Shown here piece by piece: positions 24,640-35,418 of a stretch of 61,916 nucleotides of DNA (the stretch's first letter is position 1; each line of letters begins with the position of its first letter). Origin of the DNA: Acidovorax sp. CCYZU-2555. GTDB lineage: Bacteria > Pseudomonadota > Gammaproteobacteria > Burkholderiales > Burkholderiaceae_C. The notes below the pieces were generated by a model. That model ran no database searches and was not told the DNA's origin. It saw only the letters and a program-made list of their open reading frames with translations. The stretch lies in the NCBI RefSeq assembly GCF_018413525.1, contig NZ_JAHCDD010000027.1, positions 1-61,916 on the forward strand, given 5' to 3'. Position numbers and translations under genes: made by a program.

Positions 24640-25896
24640 TCAAGCCTGCGTATAAGCCAGTCCCGAAGCCACGCCGCCGAACAGGTCGCCTTCGACCTGC
24701 GGCGTATCGGGGAAGGCCGCGCGCAGTGCGCTGCGCAGCGGCCGCAGCGCCGACGAGCCACCCGTGAGATAGATCGCATCGAGCGCCTGCGCCGTGACGC
24801 CGGCGCGGCGCAGGCATTCCTCGGCACAGGCCACGACGCGCGCCAGCGCGGGCTGCAGATGCAGATCCAGCGCCTCGGGCGTGGCCTCGGCCTGAAGCTG
24901 GTTTTCCAGCCAGCCCAGGTCCAGCGTCTGCGCGCTGCCGGTCTGCGACACCGCAATCTTGCCCTGCTCCATGGTGTTCGCCAGGCGGTGACCCAGGCGC
25001 TCTTCGAGCACCGTCATCAGCCGCGCATGCAGGCGCTCGTCCTGGTAATCGGTGCGCAGGTTTTGCGCTTCGCGCACCGCCTTGGCCGTATACAGCCACT
25101 GGATCAGATGCCAGGTCGACAGATCGAAGAACACCCGGCTGGGGACTTCGCGCCCGCTCTTGCCATGGTGGCGCAGGCCCAGCAGCGGCTGCAGCAACTC
25201 CAGATTGAGCCGCTGGTCGAAGTCGGTTCCACCGATGTGCACGCCGGTGGTCGCCAGCACGTCGACGCTGCGGTCGGGATGCGCGATGCGGTCCGGCCCC
25301 AGGCGCACGACCGTGAAGTCGGACGTACCGCCGCCGATGTCGACCACCAGCACCACCGACTCGCGGTCCAGGCGCTGCTCGTAATCGAGCGCCGCGGCAA
25401 TCGGCTCGAGCTGGAACTGCACTTGGGCAAAGCCCGCGCGGTGCGCGGCTTCGCGCAGCGCGCTTTCGGCCAGCGCGTCGCGCTCCGGGTCGTCATCGAC
25501 AAAATACACGGGCCGGCCCAGCACCACGCGCTCGGGCATCTGGCCCAATTCCTTCTGGGCGCGGGTCGCGAGGTGGCGCAGAAACAGCGCGATGATGTCC
25601 TGGTAGCTGACCAGGTTGCCGTGCACCACGGTCTTGTCCTGCAGCAGCGCGCTGCCCAGCAGGCTCTTGAGCGAGCGCATCAGCCGCCCTTCCTCGCCTT
25701 CGAGGTATTGGCCCATCGCGTCGCGGCCGTAATGGGTGCTCAGTTCTTCGGCGTGGAAAAACAGGGCCGTGGGCATGGCCAGCATTTCGCCTTCAAGCGG
25801 AATGAGGCGGGCCGGATTGGGTCCGACGCGCAGCGCCATCGCCGAGTTGGAAGTGCCGAAATCAATGCCAAGGGTGCTGGGGAACGAAGAAGTCAT
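24640..25896 (-). CDS. YegD-like Hsp70-family protein
   Basis: A 418-residue actin-fold ATPase of the Hsp70 family. Phosphate 1 is LGIDFGTSNSAMAL, phosphate 2 is VVLVVDIGGGTSDFTVVRLG and the adenosine motif is AIYLTGGSSALRPLR. It stops right after the ATPase domain, so it lacks the peptide-binding domain of DnaK, like E. coli YegD. Chaperone activity is unproven in this group. The start is ATG 25896; a TTG one codon earlier is less likely. No partner co-chaperone gene is nearby. Confidence 0.92.
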   Translation of the reverse strand: MTSSFPSTLGIDFGTSNSAMALRVGPNPARLIPLEGEMLAMPTALFFHAEELSTHYGRDAMGQYLEGEEGRLMRSLKSLLGSALLQDKTVVHGNLVSYQDIIALFLRHLATRAQKELGQMPERVVLGRPVYFVDDDPERDALAESALREAAHRAGFAQVQFQLEPIAAALDYEQRLDRESVVLVVDIGGGTSDFTVVRLGPDRIAHPDRSVDVLATTGVHIGGTDFDQRLNLELLQPLLGLRHHGKSGREVPSRVFFDLSTWHLIQWLYTAKAVREAQNLRTDYQDERLHARLMTVLEERLGHRLANTMEQGKIAVSQTGSAQTLDLGWLENQLQAEATPEALDLHLQPALARVVACAEECLRRAGVTAQALDAIYLTGGSSALRPLRSALRAAFPDTPQVEGDLFGGVASGLAYTQA

Positions 25897-25968
25897 CAAT
25901 CAGAGGGCCGCAATATAAGTGCGCGCAGAGAAGGTGAACACCGGTTGCAGCCCGGCAGGAAAGCGGGG

Positions 25969-26004
25969 CGCAAAAACAAAAACGCCCACTGAAAAGTGGG
26001 CGTT
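25969..26004 (-). terminator. Rho-independent terminator after the initiator tRNA
   Basis: On the minus strand a perfect 10-bp stem AACGCCCACT/AGTGGGCGTT with loop TTTC is followed by TTTTTGTTTTTG. It is placed seven bases beyond the CCA end of the tRNA. Confidence 0.95.
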
Positions 26005-26011
26005 GAATGTT

Positions 26012-26088
<77 letters not shown>

Positions 26089-26098
26089 GTATTTAGTT

Positions 26099-26129
26099 AT
26101 TGTACAGCAGATTTAGGCTGCTGCGTCAG
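26099..26129 (-). promoter_or_regulatory. Candidate sigma-70 promoter for the initiator tRNA
   Basis: A near-perfect -10 box TACAAT (26104-26099) ends ten bases before the tRNA 5' end. A CTGACG-like -35 lies 19 bases upstream inside the last codons of rplQ; the spacing is slightly long. Confidence 0.55.
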
Positions 26130-26502
26130 AAGTTTGCACTTCTGGGCTGCGTTCAACCAGCTCAACGTAGGCCATGGGGGCGTTATCGCCCACGCGGAAG
26201 CCCATCTTCAGGATACGCGTGTAGCCACCGGGACGGGCGTTGAACAGGGGACCCAGAACGTTGAACAGCTTGGTGACGCTGTTGCGGTCGCGCAGGCGGT
26301 CAAACGCCAGACGGCGGTTGGCGACGGTGTCAACCTTGGCCAGGGTGATCATGGGCTCGATCACGCGGCGCAGTTCCTTGGCCTTGGGGACGGTGGTCTT
26401 GATGGCTTCGTGCTCGATGAGCGAATTCATCATGTTCTGCAGCATCGCCAGGCGGTGCGAAGAAGTGCGGTTGAGTTTGCGGAGGCCGTGACCGTGGCGC
26501 AT
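26113..26502 (-). CDS. rplQ: Ribosomal protein bL17
   Basis: A 129-residue large-subunit protein, beginning [20 protein letters not shown] as in all bL17 and containing [20 protein letters not shown]. It sits around the peptide exit region of 23S rRNA. It is the last gene of the alpha operon, 222 bases after rpoA, with the initiator tRNA just beyond it. Confidence 0.98.
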   Translation of the reverse strand: MRHGHGLRKLNRTSSHRLAMLQNMMNSLIEHEAIKTTVPKAKELRRVIEPMITLAKVDTVANRRLAFDRLRDRNSVTKLFNVLGPLFNARPGGYTRILKMGFRVGDNAPMAYVELVERSPEVQTSDAAA

Positions 26503-26531
26503 GGTGCTTTTTCCTTGATATTTAATTAAAT

Positions 26532-26557
26532 CGGGCAGCCGGATAAGGTACTGCCCG
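26532..26557 (-). other. Stem-loop in the rpoA-rplQ spacer
   Basis: CGGGCAG/CTGCCCG with a 12-base loop, followed on the minus strand by ATTTAATTAAAT just before the rplQ ribosome site. It could be a processing site or partial terminator that sets rplQ level apart from rpoA. The remaining about 170 bases of the spacer show nothing clear. Confidence 0.45.
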
Positions 26558-26724
26558 AGGCACTGCCCACCAAAAGGCGGGATGCAGATTATAGCTCAGA
26601 GTGTCCAATTCGTCCCTTGAGAGGTCGTTGCGTTGCCTTGCCGTGCAATTTGCACTGTCTGCGGCAACACGCCTAGTCTCAAGCGCAAATCTATCGATTT
26701 GCTGGGCCGCCTTGGCCCCTCTTT

Positions 26725-27717
26725 TTAACGCTTGTCCAGGCCGGCTGGCGGCCAGTTTTCGAGCTTCATGCCCAGCGTCAGACCGCGGGAAGCCAGGACT
26801 TCCTTGATCTCGTTGAGCGACTTGCGACCCAGGTTGGGGGTCTTGAGCAGCTCGTTTTCGGTACGCTGAATCAGGTCGCCGATGTAGTAGATGTTTTCGG
26901 CCTTCAAACAGTTGGCCGAACGCACCGTCAGTTCCAGCTCGTCCACAGGACGCAGCAGGATAGGATCGAAGCTGGCGTTGTTACGCGGAGCTGCGCTGCC
27001 CGTGATGCCTTCCAGATCGCCGCCTTCGAGCTGTGCGAACACAGCCAGTTGCTCGACCAGGATCTTTGCCGAAGCGCGCACTGCGTCTTCCGCGGTGATG
27101 GCACCGTTGGTTTCGATTTCGACCACCAGCTTGTCGAGGTCGGTACGCTGTTCGACACGTGCACTTTCCACCGTGTAGCTGACGCGCTTCACAGGGGAGA
27201 ACGATGCGTCGAGCACAATGCGGCCGATCGACTTGGTGGACTCATCGCCATAGCGACGCACATTGCCCGGCACATAGCCACGGCCCTTTTCGACCTTGAT
27301 CTGCATGTCCAGCTTGCCGCCTTGCGACAGGTTGGCGATGACATGATCAGGGTTCACGATTTCGACATCGTGCGGGGTCTGGATATCGCGTGCAGTGACA
27401 ACGCCTTCGCCATCCTTGCGCAGGCTCAGAGTGACTTCGTCGCGATTGTGCAGCTTGAACACCACGCCCTTGAGGTTCAGCAGGATGTTGACCACATCTT
27501 CCTGAACGCCGTCGATCGAGGAGTACTCATGGAGCACGCCGGCAATCGTGACTTCCGTCGCTGCGTAACCCACCATGGACGAGAGCAGCACACGGCGCAG
27601 GGCATTGCCCAGCGTGTGGCCGTAACCACGCTCGAACGGCTCAAGTGCGACCTTGGCACGGTTGTGGCCAAGTTGTTCGACATTGATTGCCTTGGGTTTC
27701 AGCAAATTGGTTTGCAT
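26725..27717 (-). CDS. rpoA: RNA polymerase alpha subunit
   Basis: A 330-residue subunit. The N-terminal assembly domain contains [20 protein letters not shown] and the C-terminal domain contains the promoter- and activator-contacting segment ([20 protein letters not shown], then [20 protein letters not shown]). It dimerises to nucleate core RNA polymerase. It lies in the alpha operon between rpsD and rplQ, with standard length. Confidence 0.99.
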   Translation of the reverse strand: MQTNLLKPKAINVEQLGHNRAKVALEPFERGYGHTLGNALRRVLLSSMVGYAATEVTIAGVLHEYSSIDGVQEDVVNILLNLKGVVFKLHNRDEVTLSLRKDGEGVVTARDIQTPHDVEIVNPDHVIANLSQGGKLDMQIKVEKGRGYVPGNVRRYGDESTKSIGRIVLDASFSPVKRVSYTVESARVEQRTDLDKLVVEIETNGAITAEDAVRASAKILVEQLAVFAQLEGGDLEGITGSAAPRNNASFDPILLRPVDELELTVRSANCLKAENIYYIGDLIQRTENELLKTPNLGRKSLNEIKEVLASRGLTLGMKLENWPPAGLDKR

Positions 27718-27829
27718 GCAGACTTCCTCTCAATACCCCCGGCTCGTTACACCGGTAAGGCTGGTGAAGCGCCTAAACCGCGATGCCTCGCGGTTCAGGG
27801 ACGGTTTTAGCGAAAATTAGCCGGAAAAA

Positions 27830-28453
27830 TCAACGCGAATACAATTCAACGATCAGGGATTCGTTGATGTCTGCGCCGAATTCGTCACGGTCAGGAGCCT
27901 TCTTGAAGGTTCCTTCTGCCTTGTCCAGGCTGACTTCGACCCAAGCGGGGAAGCCCACTTGTTGAGCCAGTTGCAGGGCTTCGACGATGCGAGCCTGCTT
28001 CTTGGACTTTTCGCGCACGGCAACGACGTCACCAACCTTGACCAGGTAGGAAGCGATGTTGACCGAGTTACCGTTCACGGTGATCGCCTTGTGCGACACC
28101 AGTTGGCGGGCTTCTGCACGCGTGGAGCCGAAGCCCATGCGGTACACGACGTTGTCCAGACGGCTTTCCAGCAGCGTCAGCAGGTTTGCACCCGTGTTGC
28201 CCTTTTTGCCATCAGCAGCTTCGAAGTAGCGGCGGAATTGCTTTTCCAGAATGCCGTACATGCGCTTGACCTTCTGCTTTTCACGCAGTTGCAGACCGTA
28301 GTCCGAAGTGCGCTGGCCAGAAGTGCGGCCATGCTGGCCGGGCTTGGTGTCAAACTTCGACTTGTCCGCGATCGAGCGACGTGCGCTCTTCAGGAACAGG
28401 TCGGTGCCTTCACGGCGGGAAAGTTTGGCCTTAGGGCCGATATAACGTGCCAC
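27830..28453 (-). CDS. rpsD: Ribosomal protein uS4
   Basis: A 207-residue primary 16S rRNA-binding protein with an S4 RNA-binding domain ([20 protein letters not shown], then [20 protein letters not shown]). In E. coli it also represses its own operon by binding a pseudoknot in the leader. It sits between rpsK and rpoA, as in most proteobacteria. Confidence 0.99.
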   Translation of the reverse strand: MARYIGPKAKLSRREGTDLFLKSARRSIADKSKFDTKPGQHGRTSGQRTSDYGLQLREKQKVKRMYGILEKQFRRYFEAADGKKGNTGANLLTLLESRLDNVVYRMGFGSTRAEARQLVSHKAITVNGNSVNIASYLVKVGDVVAVREKSKKQARIVEALQLAQQVGFPAWVEVSLDKAEGTFKKAPDRDEFGADINESLIVELYSR

Positions 28454-28542
28454 GTGATCTTCCTTGTGTCATCTGCCGCAAAACAATTGCGGGAGCCACC
28501 TGCTTGGCCAAGCCATGCAGGTGGCGGTGGGCTTATAAAAAA

Positions 28543-28947
28543 TTAGATACGACGACGCTTTTGAGGGCGGCAGCCGTTGTGCGGCACTGGCGTCACGTCC
28601 GAGATGGAAGTGATGCGGATGCCCAGGGCGCCCAGAGCGCGCACCGACGATTCGCGACCAGGACCGGGGCCCTTGATTTCGACGTCGACGTTCTTGATGC
28701 CTTGTTCAATCGCTGCACGACCAGCAACTTCGGAAGCCACTTGAGCTGCGAAAGGCGTCGACTTGCGCGAGCCCTTGAAGCCTTGGCCACCCGACGAAGC
28801 CCAAGACAATGCATTGCCCTGGCGGTCAGTGATGGTGATGATCGTGTTGTTGAACGACGCGTGCACGTGAGCGATGCCGTCAGAAATGTTCTTGCGAACC
28901 TTCTTGCGCACGCGCTGTGATGCGTTGTTTGCGGGAGATTTAGCCAT
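28543..28947 (-). CDS. rpsK: Ribosomal protein uS11
   Basis: A 134-residue small-subunit platform protein. It has [20 protein letters not shown] and the conserved end [16 protein letters not shown]. It follows rpsM by 18 bases and precedes rpsD in the alpha operon. Confidence 0.99.
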   Translation of the reverse strand: MAKSPANNASQRVRKKVRKNISDGIAHVHASFNNTIITITDRQGNALSWASSGGQGFKGSRKSTPFAAQVASEVAGRAAIEQGIKNVDVEIKGPGPGRESSVRALGALGIRITSISDVTPVPHNGCRPQKRRRI

Positions 28948-28965
28948 AGTGATCTTTCAATCTCT

Positions 28966-29331
28966 TTATTTCTTCAAAGCCGCTGCACCCTTACGCGGAC
29001 CCTTGCGAGTACGCGCATTTGTGCGAGTGCGCTGGCCGCGCATGGGCAGGCCACGGCGATGACGGAAACCGCGATAGCAACCGATGTCCATCAAACGCTT
29101 GATGTTCATCGTTGTTTCGCGACGCAGGTCACCTTCGATGGTGAACTGTGCAATCGCATCACGGATTTTTTCGAGATCGCCATCCGTCAGATCTTTGATC
29201 TTCTTGGAATATGCGATTTCGCATGCTTCGCAAATCTTGCGAGCGCGGGTACGACCGATACCATAAATAGCGGTCAGGCCGATTTCAGCATGCTGATGCG
29301 GCGGAATATTAATGCCAGCTATACGTGCCAT
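28966..29331 (-). CDS. rpsM: Ribosomal protein uS13
   Basis: A 121-residue protein of the small-subunit head that contacts P-site tRNA and the large subunit. It shows [33 protein letters not shown] and the basic tail [18 protein letters not shown]. First gene of the alpha cluster proper, 21 bases after rpmJ. Confidence 0.99.
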   Translation of the reverse strand: MARIAGINIPPHQHAEIGLTAIYGIGRTRARKICEACEIAYSKKIKDLTDGDLEKIRDAIAQFTIEGDLRRETTMNIKRLMDIGCYRGFRHRRGLPMRGQRTRTNARTRKGPRKGAAALKK

Positions 29332-29352
29332 ATGCGTCCTCTATACTTTCAA

Positions 29353-29466
29353 TCAACCCTGGCGCTGCTTATGGCGCTGGTCTGTGCAGATCACACGCAC
29401 CACACCCTTGCGGCGGATGATCTTGCAGTTGCGGCAGATTTTCTTGACCGAAGCCGAAACTCTCAT
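29353..29466 (-). CDS. rpmJ: Ribosomal protein bL36
   Basis: A 37-codon gene encoding [20 protein letters not shown] and the end [16 protein letters not shown]. The zinc-ribbon ligands C-N-C and a later C and H are present (zinc-binding, C+ form). It is read directly from sequence; the start is at 29466 with AGGAGAA upstream. It lies between secY and rpsM. Confidence 0.97.
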   Translation of the reverse strand: MRVSASVKKICRNCKIIRRKGVVRVICTDQRHKQRQG

Positions 29467-29556
29467 TTCATTCTCCTAAAACTTTGCATCCGTTCCGGCC
29501 AATCTGCACGGAACTCGTGGCGTCCCTACGTGGGACAAATCTACTAACTCTGAGCT

Positions 29557-29585
29557 GGAGGCTCCGGGCATCGCCCAAAGCCTCC
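29557..29585 (-). other. Stem-loop between secY and rpmJ
   Basis: GGAGGCT/AGCCTCC, with an inner GGGC/GCCC, forms a compact hairpin in the 130-base secY-rpmJ spacer, where many relatives carry infA. A second small stem GTCCC/GGGAC lies at 29522-29536. There is no T-run; a processing site is likelier than a terminator. Confidence 0.5.
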
Positions 29586-29596
29586 ATAACCTTTTC

Positions 29597-30916
29597 TCAA
29601 GTGCCCGGCGTAGCCTTGAAGTTCGCTTTTTTGAGGAGCGACTCGTACTGCTGCGACATCATGTAGTTCTGCACCTGTGCCATGAAGTCCATGGTCACCA
29701 CCACAATAATCAGCAGTGATGTACCACCGAAGTAGAACGGAACGTTGTACTTCAGGATCATGAACTCGGGCAGCAGACAGACAAACGTGATGTAAACCGC
29801 GCCAGCCAAGGTCAGGCGAACCAGGATCTTGTCGATGTAGCGTGCTGTGTGCTCACCTGGACGAATGCCCGGAATGAACGCACCGCTCTTCTTCAGATTG
29901 TCGGCTGTTTCCCGGCTGTTGAAGACCAGGGCCGTATAGAAGAAGCAGAAGAAGATGATGGCAGCTGCATAAAACATCACGTAGACCGGCTGACCAGGGG
30001 TCAGGGCACCAGCAATGTCACGCAACCAACGCATCGACTCTCCCGCGCTAAACCAGTTCACCACCGTGGCAGGCAACAAGATGATCGAGGAAGCGAAGAT
30101 GGGAGGGATGACCCCGGCCATGTTCAGCTTCAGTGGCAAGTGCGAGGACTGACCACCATAAACCTTGTTACCTACTTGACGGCGTGCGTAGTTCACCAGG
30201 ATCTTGCGCTGCCCCCGCTCGACGAACACGACGAAATACGTCACGCCAGCCACCACGAGAACAATGAAGATCGCAGCCAGAATGCTCATCGCACCGGTGC
30301 GCACCAGTTCCAGCAATCCACCAATCGAGCTGGGCAAGCCTGCGGCAATACCAGCAAAGATAAGGATCGAGATACCGTTGCCCAGACCACGTTCAGTGAT
30401 CTGTTCACCGAGCCACATCAGGAACATGGTGCCAGCTGTCAGGCTGACCACCGCCGTGAGGCGGAAGCCCATACCTGGGCTGAGCACCAGCCCTGCCGAG
30501 CTTTCCAGAGCCACTGCAATCCCAAGGGACTGAAAAATTGCCAAGGCCAAAGTGCCGTAGCGGGTGTACTGGGTAATCTTGCGACGACCCGATTCACCTT
30601 CTTTTTTCAGCTGTTCGAACGTCGGGACGACATAAGTCATCAGTTGCATGATGATCGATGCCGAGATGTACGGCATGATCCCCAGTGCGAACACCGTGAA
30701 ACGCGAGAGCGCTCCACCCGAGAACATATTGAACAGATTGAGAATGCCGCCCTGCTGGCCATTGAACAGCTGCTGCAGCTGCGCTGGGTCGATGCCCGGC
30801 ACGGGGATATGTGCCCCGATTCGGTATACGACCAGCGCAAGCAACAGAAAAACCAGCCGACGACGCAAATCGCCGAATTTTCCGGTTTTTGCAATTTGAG
30901 CTGCGCTAGTAGCCAC
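29597..30916 (-). CDS. secY: Protein translocase subunit SecY
   Basis: A 439-residue, ten-helix membrane channel of the Sec translocon. It has [10 protein letters not shown] in the first periplasmic loop and the plug helix ([20 protein letters not shown]). [20 protein letters not shown] is in the SecA/ribosome-contacting loop, and [20 protein letters not shown] is near the end. It sits between rplO and rpmJ as the standard last large gene of the spc cluster. Confidence 0.99.
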   Translation of the reverse strand: MATSAAQIAKTGKFGDLRRRLVFLLLALVVYRIGAHIPVPGIDPAQLQQLFNGQQGGILNLFNMFSGGALSRFTVFALGIMPYISASIIMQLMTYVVPTFEQLKKEGESGRRKITQYTRYGTLALAIFQSLGIAVALESSAGLVLSPGMGFRLTAVVSLTAGTMFLMWLGEQITERGLGNGISILIFAGIAAGLPSSIGGLLELVRTGAMSILAAIFIVLVVAGVTYFVVFVERGQRKILVNYARRQVGNKVYGGQSSHLPLKLNMAGVIPPIFASSIILLPATVVNWFSAGESMRWLRDIAGALTPGQPVYVMFYAAAIIFFCFFYTALVFNSRETADNLKKSGAFIPGIRPGEHTARYIDKILVRLTLAGAVYITFVCLLPEFMILKYNVPFYFGGTSLLIIVVVTMDFMAQVQNYMMSQQYESLLKKANFKATPGT

Positions 30917-30939
30917 GGATGTCTTCTTTCAGAACTTAA

Positions 30940-31371
30940 TCAGGCCACGTTGCCACCGGCAGCTTCAATAGCTGCCTTGGCACCCGCTGTAGCAGCAATA
31001 CCGTTCAGCTTGACAGCCTTGGTGATTGCGCCGCTCTTGATGACCTTAACGACTTTGGCGATTTCGCCGACCAGGCCAGCCTGCTTGAGGGCAGCCAGAT
31101 CGACTTCGGCCAGACCGAGTTGCTCGAGAGCAGTCAGAGTCACTTCTGCATTGAACTTCAGCAGATGCGACTTGAAACCGCGCTTGGGCAAGCGGCGTTG
31201 CAGAGGCATTTGACCGCCTTCGAAGCCTACCTTGTGGTAGCCGCCCGAACGCGATTTTTGACCCTTGTGGCCACGGCCGGCAGTCTTGCCCAGGCCGGAA
31301 CCGATACCGCGACCAACGCGGCGCTTGGCGTGCTTGGAGCCGTCTGCAGGCTTGATGCTATTGAGTTCCAT
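30940..31371 (-). CDS. rplO: Ribosomal protein uL15
   Basis: A 143-residue large-subunit protein with the conserved rRNA-binding start [20 protein letters not shown] and [15 protein letters not shown] 31371 is preferred over 31374 because it has better spacing from AAAGGA. It lies between rpmD and secY. Confidence 0.98.
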   Translation of the reverse strand: MELNSIKPADGSKHAKRRVGRGIGSGLGKTAGRGHKGQKSRSGGYHKVGFEGGQMPLQRRLPKRGFKSHLLKFNAEVTLTALEQLGLAEVDLAALKQAGLVGEIAKVVKVIKSGAITKAVKLNGIAATAGAKAAIEAAGGNVA

Positions 31372-31382
31372 CATCAATCCTT

Positions 31383-31565
31383 TCAGAGGACCTTGACCAG
31401 GTAGCTGATCTTGTTGATCATGCCACGCACGGCTGGGGAGTCTTGCAGCTCGCTGATGCTATTGAGCTTGCGCAGACCCAGGCCGCGAACGGTGGCGCGA
31501 TGCGATTCCTTGGTGCCGATAGGGCTGCGCACCAGTTGAATCTTGACAGTTTGTTGCGTCGTCAT
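31383..31565 (-). CDS. rpmD: Ribosomal protein uL30
   Basis: A 60-residue protein: [20 protein letters not shown] then [20 protein letters not shown] and [13 protein letters not shown]. Normal length and position between rpsE and rplO. Confidence 0.98.
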   Translation of the reverse strand: MTTQQTVKIQLVRSPIGTKESHRATVRGLGLRKLNSISELQDSPAVRGMINKISYLVKVL

Positions 31566-31576
31566 GTGGACTCCAA

Positions 31577-32095
31577 TCAGGCGAAGATGTCTTCGACCGA
31601 CTTGCCGCGCTTCGATGCCACTTCCGAGGGGGTAGTGGAACGAGTCAGGGCGTCTAACGTGGCGCGAACCATGTTGTAAGGGTTGGACGAACCATGGCTC
31701 TTGGCCACGATGTCCGTGATACCCAACACTTCAAACACAGCGCGCATCGGGCCGCCAGCAATGATGCCGGTACCCTTGGGAGCGGGAGCCATCATGACGG
31801 AAGCGGCACCGTGGTGACCGTTAACCATGTGATGGATCGTGCCGTTCTTCAGGGACACCTTGATCATGTTGCGGCGAGCTTCTTCCATCGCCTTTTGCAC
31901 GGAAGCAGGCACTTCTTTCGACTTGCCCTTGCCCATGCCAACACGGCCGTCACCGTCGCCAACCACGGTCAGTGCAGCGAAGCCGAGGATACGACCGCCC
32001 TTCACAACCTTGGTGACGCGGTTGACCGCGATCATTTTTTCGCGCAGACCGTCGTCACGACCTTCGTCTTGCACTTTGGGGGAAAATTTAGCCAT
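31577..32095 (-). CDS. rpsE: Ribosomal protein uS5
   Basis: A 172-residue small-subunit protein with a double-stranded-RNA-binding-like domain ([20 protein letters not shown]) and the S5 core [19 protein letters not shown]. It helps keep decoding accurate and is a known site of spectinomycin and ram mutations. Normal place between rplR and rpmD. Confidence 0.99.
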   Translation of the reverse strand: MAKFSPKVQDEGRDDGLREKMIAVNRVTKVVKGGRILGFAALTVVGDGDGRVGMGKGKSKEVPASVQKAMEEARRNMIKVSLKNGTIHHMVNGHHGAASVMMAPAPKGTGIIAGGPMRAVFEVLGITDIVAKSHGSSNPYNMVRATLDALTRSTTPSEVASKRGKSVEDIFA

Positions 32096-32110
32096 TTTTA
32101 TCCGCTCCGC

Positions 32111-32476
32111 TTAGAACTGCAGGCCAGCTTCACGGGCTGCGTCGGCCAAAGCCTTGACGCGGCCGTGGTAAGCGAAACCTGCGCGATCGAATGCAACCTT
32201 CTCGACACCAGCAGCCTTTGCCTTTTCAGCAATACGCTTGCCGATCAGGGACGCTGCGGCCGCGTTGCCACCCTTGCCCGAACCGCCGAGCGACGTGCGC
32301 ACTTCGGCTTCGGCAGTGGAAGCGCTGGCCAGCACCGTGGTGCCGTCGCCAGAAATCACGCTGGCGTAGATGTGGAGGTTCGTGCGGTTCACGCTCAAAC
32401 GCGCCACGCCTTGCTGTGCAATGCGGATGCGGGTCTGACGTGCACGACGGAGACGCTGCTCTTTCTTGGTCAACAT
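32111..32476 (-). CDS. rplR: Ribosomal protein uL18
   Basis: A 121-residue 5S rRNA-binding protein: [20 protein letters not shown], then [13 protein letters not shown] and [20 protein letters not shown]. Normal length; 11 bases after rplF. Confidence 0.99.
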   Translation of the reverse strand: MLTKKEQRLRRARQTRIRIAQQGVARLSVNRTNLHIYASVISGDGTTVLASASTAEAEVRTSLGGSGKGGNAAAASLIGKRIAEKAKAAGVEKVAFDRAGFAYHGRVKALADAAREAGLQF

Positions 32477-32487
32477 ATTGCAGCTCC

Positions 32488-33021
32488 TTATTTCTTCTTG
32501 GTCTCTTTGATCGTGATCTTTTCGTCCGCATAGCGGATACCCTTGCCCTTGTAGGGCTCGGGTGGACGAACAGCACGGATCTCAGCGGCCACTTGGCCCA
32601 CGACCTGACGGTTAGCACCCTTGATCACGATTTCGGTCGGGATCGGGGTAGCCACCGTAATGCCGGCGGGCATGTCGAAGTTCACGGGGTGCGAGAAACC
32701 GATGGCCAGGTTCAGCTTGGAACCCGAGGCAGCGGCCTTGAAGCCCACGCCTACCAGCGTCAGCTTCTTCTCGAAACCCTTGGTCACGCCGTTGACCATG
32801 TTGTTCACCAGCTGACGCTGGGTACCACTCATGGCGTTGGCTTCACGGGAGTCGTTGGCGGGCTCGAAAGAGAGCTTGCCGTCGGCATTGGTCACAGTGA
32901 CCAGTGCGTTTTGGGCCAGCGACAGAGTGCCGCCAGTGCCCTTGACACTGATTTGTGCATCATTGATGGACACATCCACGCCAGCGGGGATGGTCACAGG
33001 CATTTTTGCTACGCGAGACAT
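32488..33021 (-). CDS. rplF: Ribosomal protein uL6
   Basis: A 177-residue protein near the factor-binding site of the large subunit, with the signature [14 protein letters not shown] at the end. It has the duplicated L6 fold; [20 protein letters not shown] is the standard start. Confidence 0.99.
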   Translation of the reverse strand: MSRVAKMPVTIPAGVDVSINDAQISVKGTGGTLSLAQNALVTVTNADGKLSFEPANDSREANAMSGTQRQLVNNMVNGVTKGFEKKLTLVGVGFKAAASGSKLNLAIGFSHPVNFDMPAGITVATPIPTEIVIKGANRQVVGQVAAEIRAVRPPEPYKGKGIRYADEKITIKETKKK

Positions 33022-33047
33022 TTCAGTATTTCTCCTTCAATGTCACG

Positions 33048-33443
33048 TTAGGCCACATAGCAAAGCACTTCGCCACCGACACCGGTAGCACGTGCTTTAC
33101 GATCGGTCATCACGCCTTGGGGGGTGGTAACGATTGCCACGCCCAAGCCATTCATGACTTGTGGAATTGCATCACGGCCCTTGTACACGCGCAGGCCGGG
33201 ACGGCTCACGCGCTCGATGCGCTCGATCACGGGGCGACCCGCGTAGTACTTCAGGGTGATTTCGAGTTCAGCCTTGCCGTCTTCGGTTTTCACTTGGAAA
33301 CCGTCGATATAGCCTTCATCTTTCAGCACCTGTGCGATAGCAATCTTCACTTTGGAAGAAGGTGCCGTCACGGTGGTCTTTGCGACCATTTGTGCATTGC
33401 GGATGCGGGTCAGCAAGTCAGCGATGGGATCACTCATGCTCAT
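33048..33443 (-). CDS. rpsH: Ribosomal protein uS8
   Basis: A 131-residue 16S rRNA-binding protein: [20 protein letters not shown] and the end [20 protein letters not shown]. In E. coli it represses the spc operon. The start may be ATG 33443 or 33437; 33443 has the better distance from AGGAGAG. Confidence 0.99.
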   Translation of the reverse strand: MSMSDPIADLLTRIRNAQMVAKTTVTAPSSKVKIAIAQVLKDEGYIDGFQVKTEDGKAELEITLKYYAGRPVIERIERVSRPGLRVYKGRDAIPQVMNGLGVAIVTTPQGVMTDRKARATGVGGEVLCYVA

Positions 33444-33463
33444 GTTTAATCTCTCCTGCTTGC

Positions 33464-33769
33464 TTACCAGCTGGCCTTGGTGACACCGGGGATGTCGCCT
33501 GCGAAAGCCAGTTCACGGATCTTTGCGCGTGCCAGACCAAATTGGCGGAACGTGCCACGTGGGCGACCGGTGATTGCGCAGCGGTTACGTTGACGTGTAG
33601 GGTTTGCGTTGCGCGGGAGCTTTTGCAGGCCCAGGCGGGCTGCATCACGCTCTTCGTCGCTACGCTTTGCGTCGCCGGCGATGGCCTTCAGCTCGGTGTA
33701 CTTGGCAGCGTACTTGGCTGCCAGTTTTTCGCGCTTCAGTTCGCGCTGGATCAATGCTACTTTTGCCAT
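33464..33769 (-). CDS. rpsN: Ribosomal protein uS14 (zinc-free type)
   Basis: A 101-residue long-form uS14: [20 protein letters not shown] and [20 protein letters not shown]. The CxxC pairs of the short zinc-binding form are absent, as is usual in this group. Lies between rplE and rpsH. Confidence 0.99.
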   Translation of the reverse strand: MAKVALIQRELKREKLAAKYAAKYTELKAIAGDAKRSDEERDAARLGLQKLPRNANPTRQRNRCAITGRPRGTFRQFGLARAKIRELAFAGDIPGVTKASW

Positions 33770-33777
33770 GCGCTACC

Positions 33778-34317
33778 TCAGTTCTTGAACGGGAAGCGGA
33801 AAGCGGCGAGCAGTGCCTTGCACTCTTCGTCGTTCTTCGCAGTAGTGGTGATGCTGATATTGAGACCGCGCAGTGCGTCGACCTTGTCGTACTCAATTTC
33901 AGGGAAGATGATCTGTTCTTTGACGCCAACGTTGTAGTTGCCGCGACCATCGAACGAACGGCCCGAAATACCACGGAAGTCACGCACGCGGGGCAGAGCC
34001 ACGGTGACGAAACGGTCCAGGAATTCGTACATCTGAACGCCACGCAGGGTCACCATGCAGCCAATTGCTTGGCCTTCACGGATCTTGAAACCAGCGATAG
34101 CCTTCTTGGCCTTGGTCACCACGGGCTTTTGACCAGCAATCTTGGTCAGGTCAGCCACAGCGTTGTCCATCACCTTCTTGTCGGCCACGGCTTCGCTCAC
34201 ACCCATGTTCAGGGTGATCTTGGTCAGACGGGGCACTTCCATAGTGGAGGTGTAGCCGAACTTTTCTTTGAGTTCAGCCGCGATTTTTTCGCGATAGAGT
34301 TTTTGCAGTCGTGCCAT
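33778..34317 (-). CDS. rplE: Ribosomal protein uL5
   Basis: A 179-residue 5S rRNA-binding protein of the central protuberance: [20 protein letters not shown], then [20 protein letters not shown] and the P-site loop [11 protein letters not shown]. Normal length; 10 bases after rplX. Confidence 0.99.
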   Translation of the reverse strand: MARLQKLYREKIAAELKEKFGYTSTMEVPRLTKITLNMGVSEAVADKKVMDNAVADLTKIAGQKPVVTKAKKAIAGFKIREGQAIGCMVTLRGVQMYEFLDRFVTVALPRVRDFRGISGRSFDGRGNYNVGVKEQIIFPEIEYDKVDALRGLNISITTTAKNDEECKALLAAFRFPFKN

Positions 34318-34327
34318 GTTTTACCCC

Positions 34328-34648
34328 TTAGGCCGCCTTGATTTCAGCGCCGCTGGACTTGAACACGCGAACGCGCTTGCCGTCTGCGCCGAGCTTGATG
34401 CCCACGCGGTCGGCCTTGCCAGTAGCTGCATTGAAAATAGCCACGTTGGATTGGTGAATAGGCATAGCCTTTTCCACGATACCGCCAGTGGTGCCCTTCA
34501 TGGGGTTTGGCTTGACGTGCTTCTTCACGAGGTTGATGCCATCGATCAACACGTAAGAATCGTCCTTGCGCAGCGCCACGACGCCTTGCTTGCCCTTGTC
34601 ACGGCCAGTCAGCACGATGACTTGGTCGCCCTTGCGAATCTTGTTCAT
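34328..34648 (-). CDS. rplX: Ribosomal protein uL24
   Basis: A 106-residue assembly-initiating protein with a KOW motif ([20 protein letters not shown]) and the conserved [11 protein letters not shown]. Lies 11 bases after rplN. Confidence 0.99.
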   Translation of the reverse strand: MNKIRKGDQVIVLTGRDKGKQGVVALRKDDSYVLIDGINLVKKHVKPNPMKGTTGGIVEKAMPIHQSNVAIFNAATGKADRVGIKLGADGKRVRVFKSSGAEIKAA

Positions 34649-34659
34649 TGCACTTTCCT

Positions 34660-35028
34660 TTAGAGAACTTCAGGTGCCAGGGACACGATCTTCATGAACT
34701 TTTCGGTACGCAATTCACGCGTCACGGGTCCGAAGATGCGAGTGCCGATGGGCTCAAGCTTGGCGTTGAGCAGAACTGCTGCATTGCCGTCAAATTTAAC
34801 GAGCGAACCGTCAGCGCGGCGAATACCCTTCGCCGTGCGCACGACCACTGCACTGTAAACCTCGCCTTTTTTGACGCGGCCACGTGGAGCAGCTTCTTTA
34901 ACGCTCACCTTGATGATGTCGCCAACACTTGCATAGCGACGCTTCGAACCACCCAGCACCTTGATGCACAGGACGGACTTAGCGCCGGTGTTGTCGGCAA
35001 CCTCTAACCGAGATTCTGTTTGGATCAT
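34660..35028 (-). CDS. rplN: Ribosomal protein uL14
   Basis: A 122-residue protein at the subunit interface, starting [20 protein letters not shown]; the ATG at 35028 gives the family's usual length. It is the first ribosomal gene of this cluster. The genes normally just upstream (rpsQ, rpmC, rplP) are not here; a 390-base promoter-bearing gap and then glpD follow. Confidence 0.99.
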   Translation of the reverse strand: MIQTESRLEVADNTGAKSVLCIKVLGGSKRRYASVGDIIKVSVKEAAPRGRVKKGEVYSAVVVRTAKGIRRADGSLVKFDGNAAVLLNAKLEPIGTRIFGPVTRELRTEKFMKIVSLAPEVL

Positions 35029-35418
35029 TTCAATATTCCCAACTTGCACCAGCTTGGACAGCCCCAGAGTACTTCTCAAGGGCTGCGACCAGCCAGTCAG
35101 TCTTGGGCCCGTCGTCCACGCCGCAAACCATTTTGCGACGCTTCCCGCTGGGCAGAAACCTCACGCATTAAACGTGAAGCATTCGATTCTCGCAGGATTT
35201 CCTTTGCACGTCAACCGCTTAGCCCATTTTGCCGGCCCAAAGTTGCGGGTCGGCACCGACATGTGCGGCGCAAATGCAACAGAGGCCGGCGGCGACCTCT
35301 GCAGACTGCGAAAACGCTATGAAATCAGTAGCTTGCAAGGCTTGTCCAGCCTTGCTGACCGATTGCATAAAGTGAGCATCTCAAATCCATCGAACTTGAG
35401 GCGCTCACATTTTTGACA
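35029..35418. other. Gap between glpD and rplN: ribosomal operon leader
   Basis: No gene is supported in these 390 bases. The stretch holds the candidate promoter at 35186-35214, an inverted repeat TCACG-N7-CGTGA (35161-35177) downstream of it in the leader, and a small stem CAGAGG/CCTCTG (35280-35301) upstream. No clear terminator for glpD is visible, so read-through into rplN is possible. Confidence 0.6.
35186..35214 (-). promoter_or_regulatory. Candidate sigma-70 promoter of the rplN operon
   Basis: On the minus strand TTGACG, a 17-base spacer and GAGAAT lie about 160 bases before the rplN start. The -35 is strong and the spacing exact; the -10 is weaker. Confidence 0.55.
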
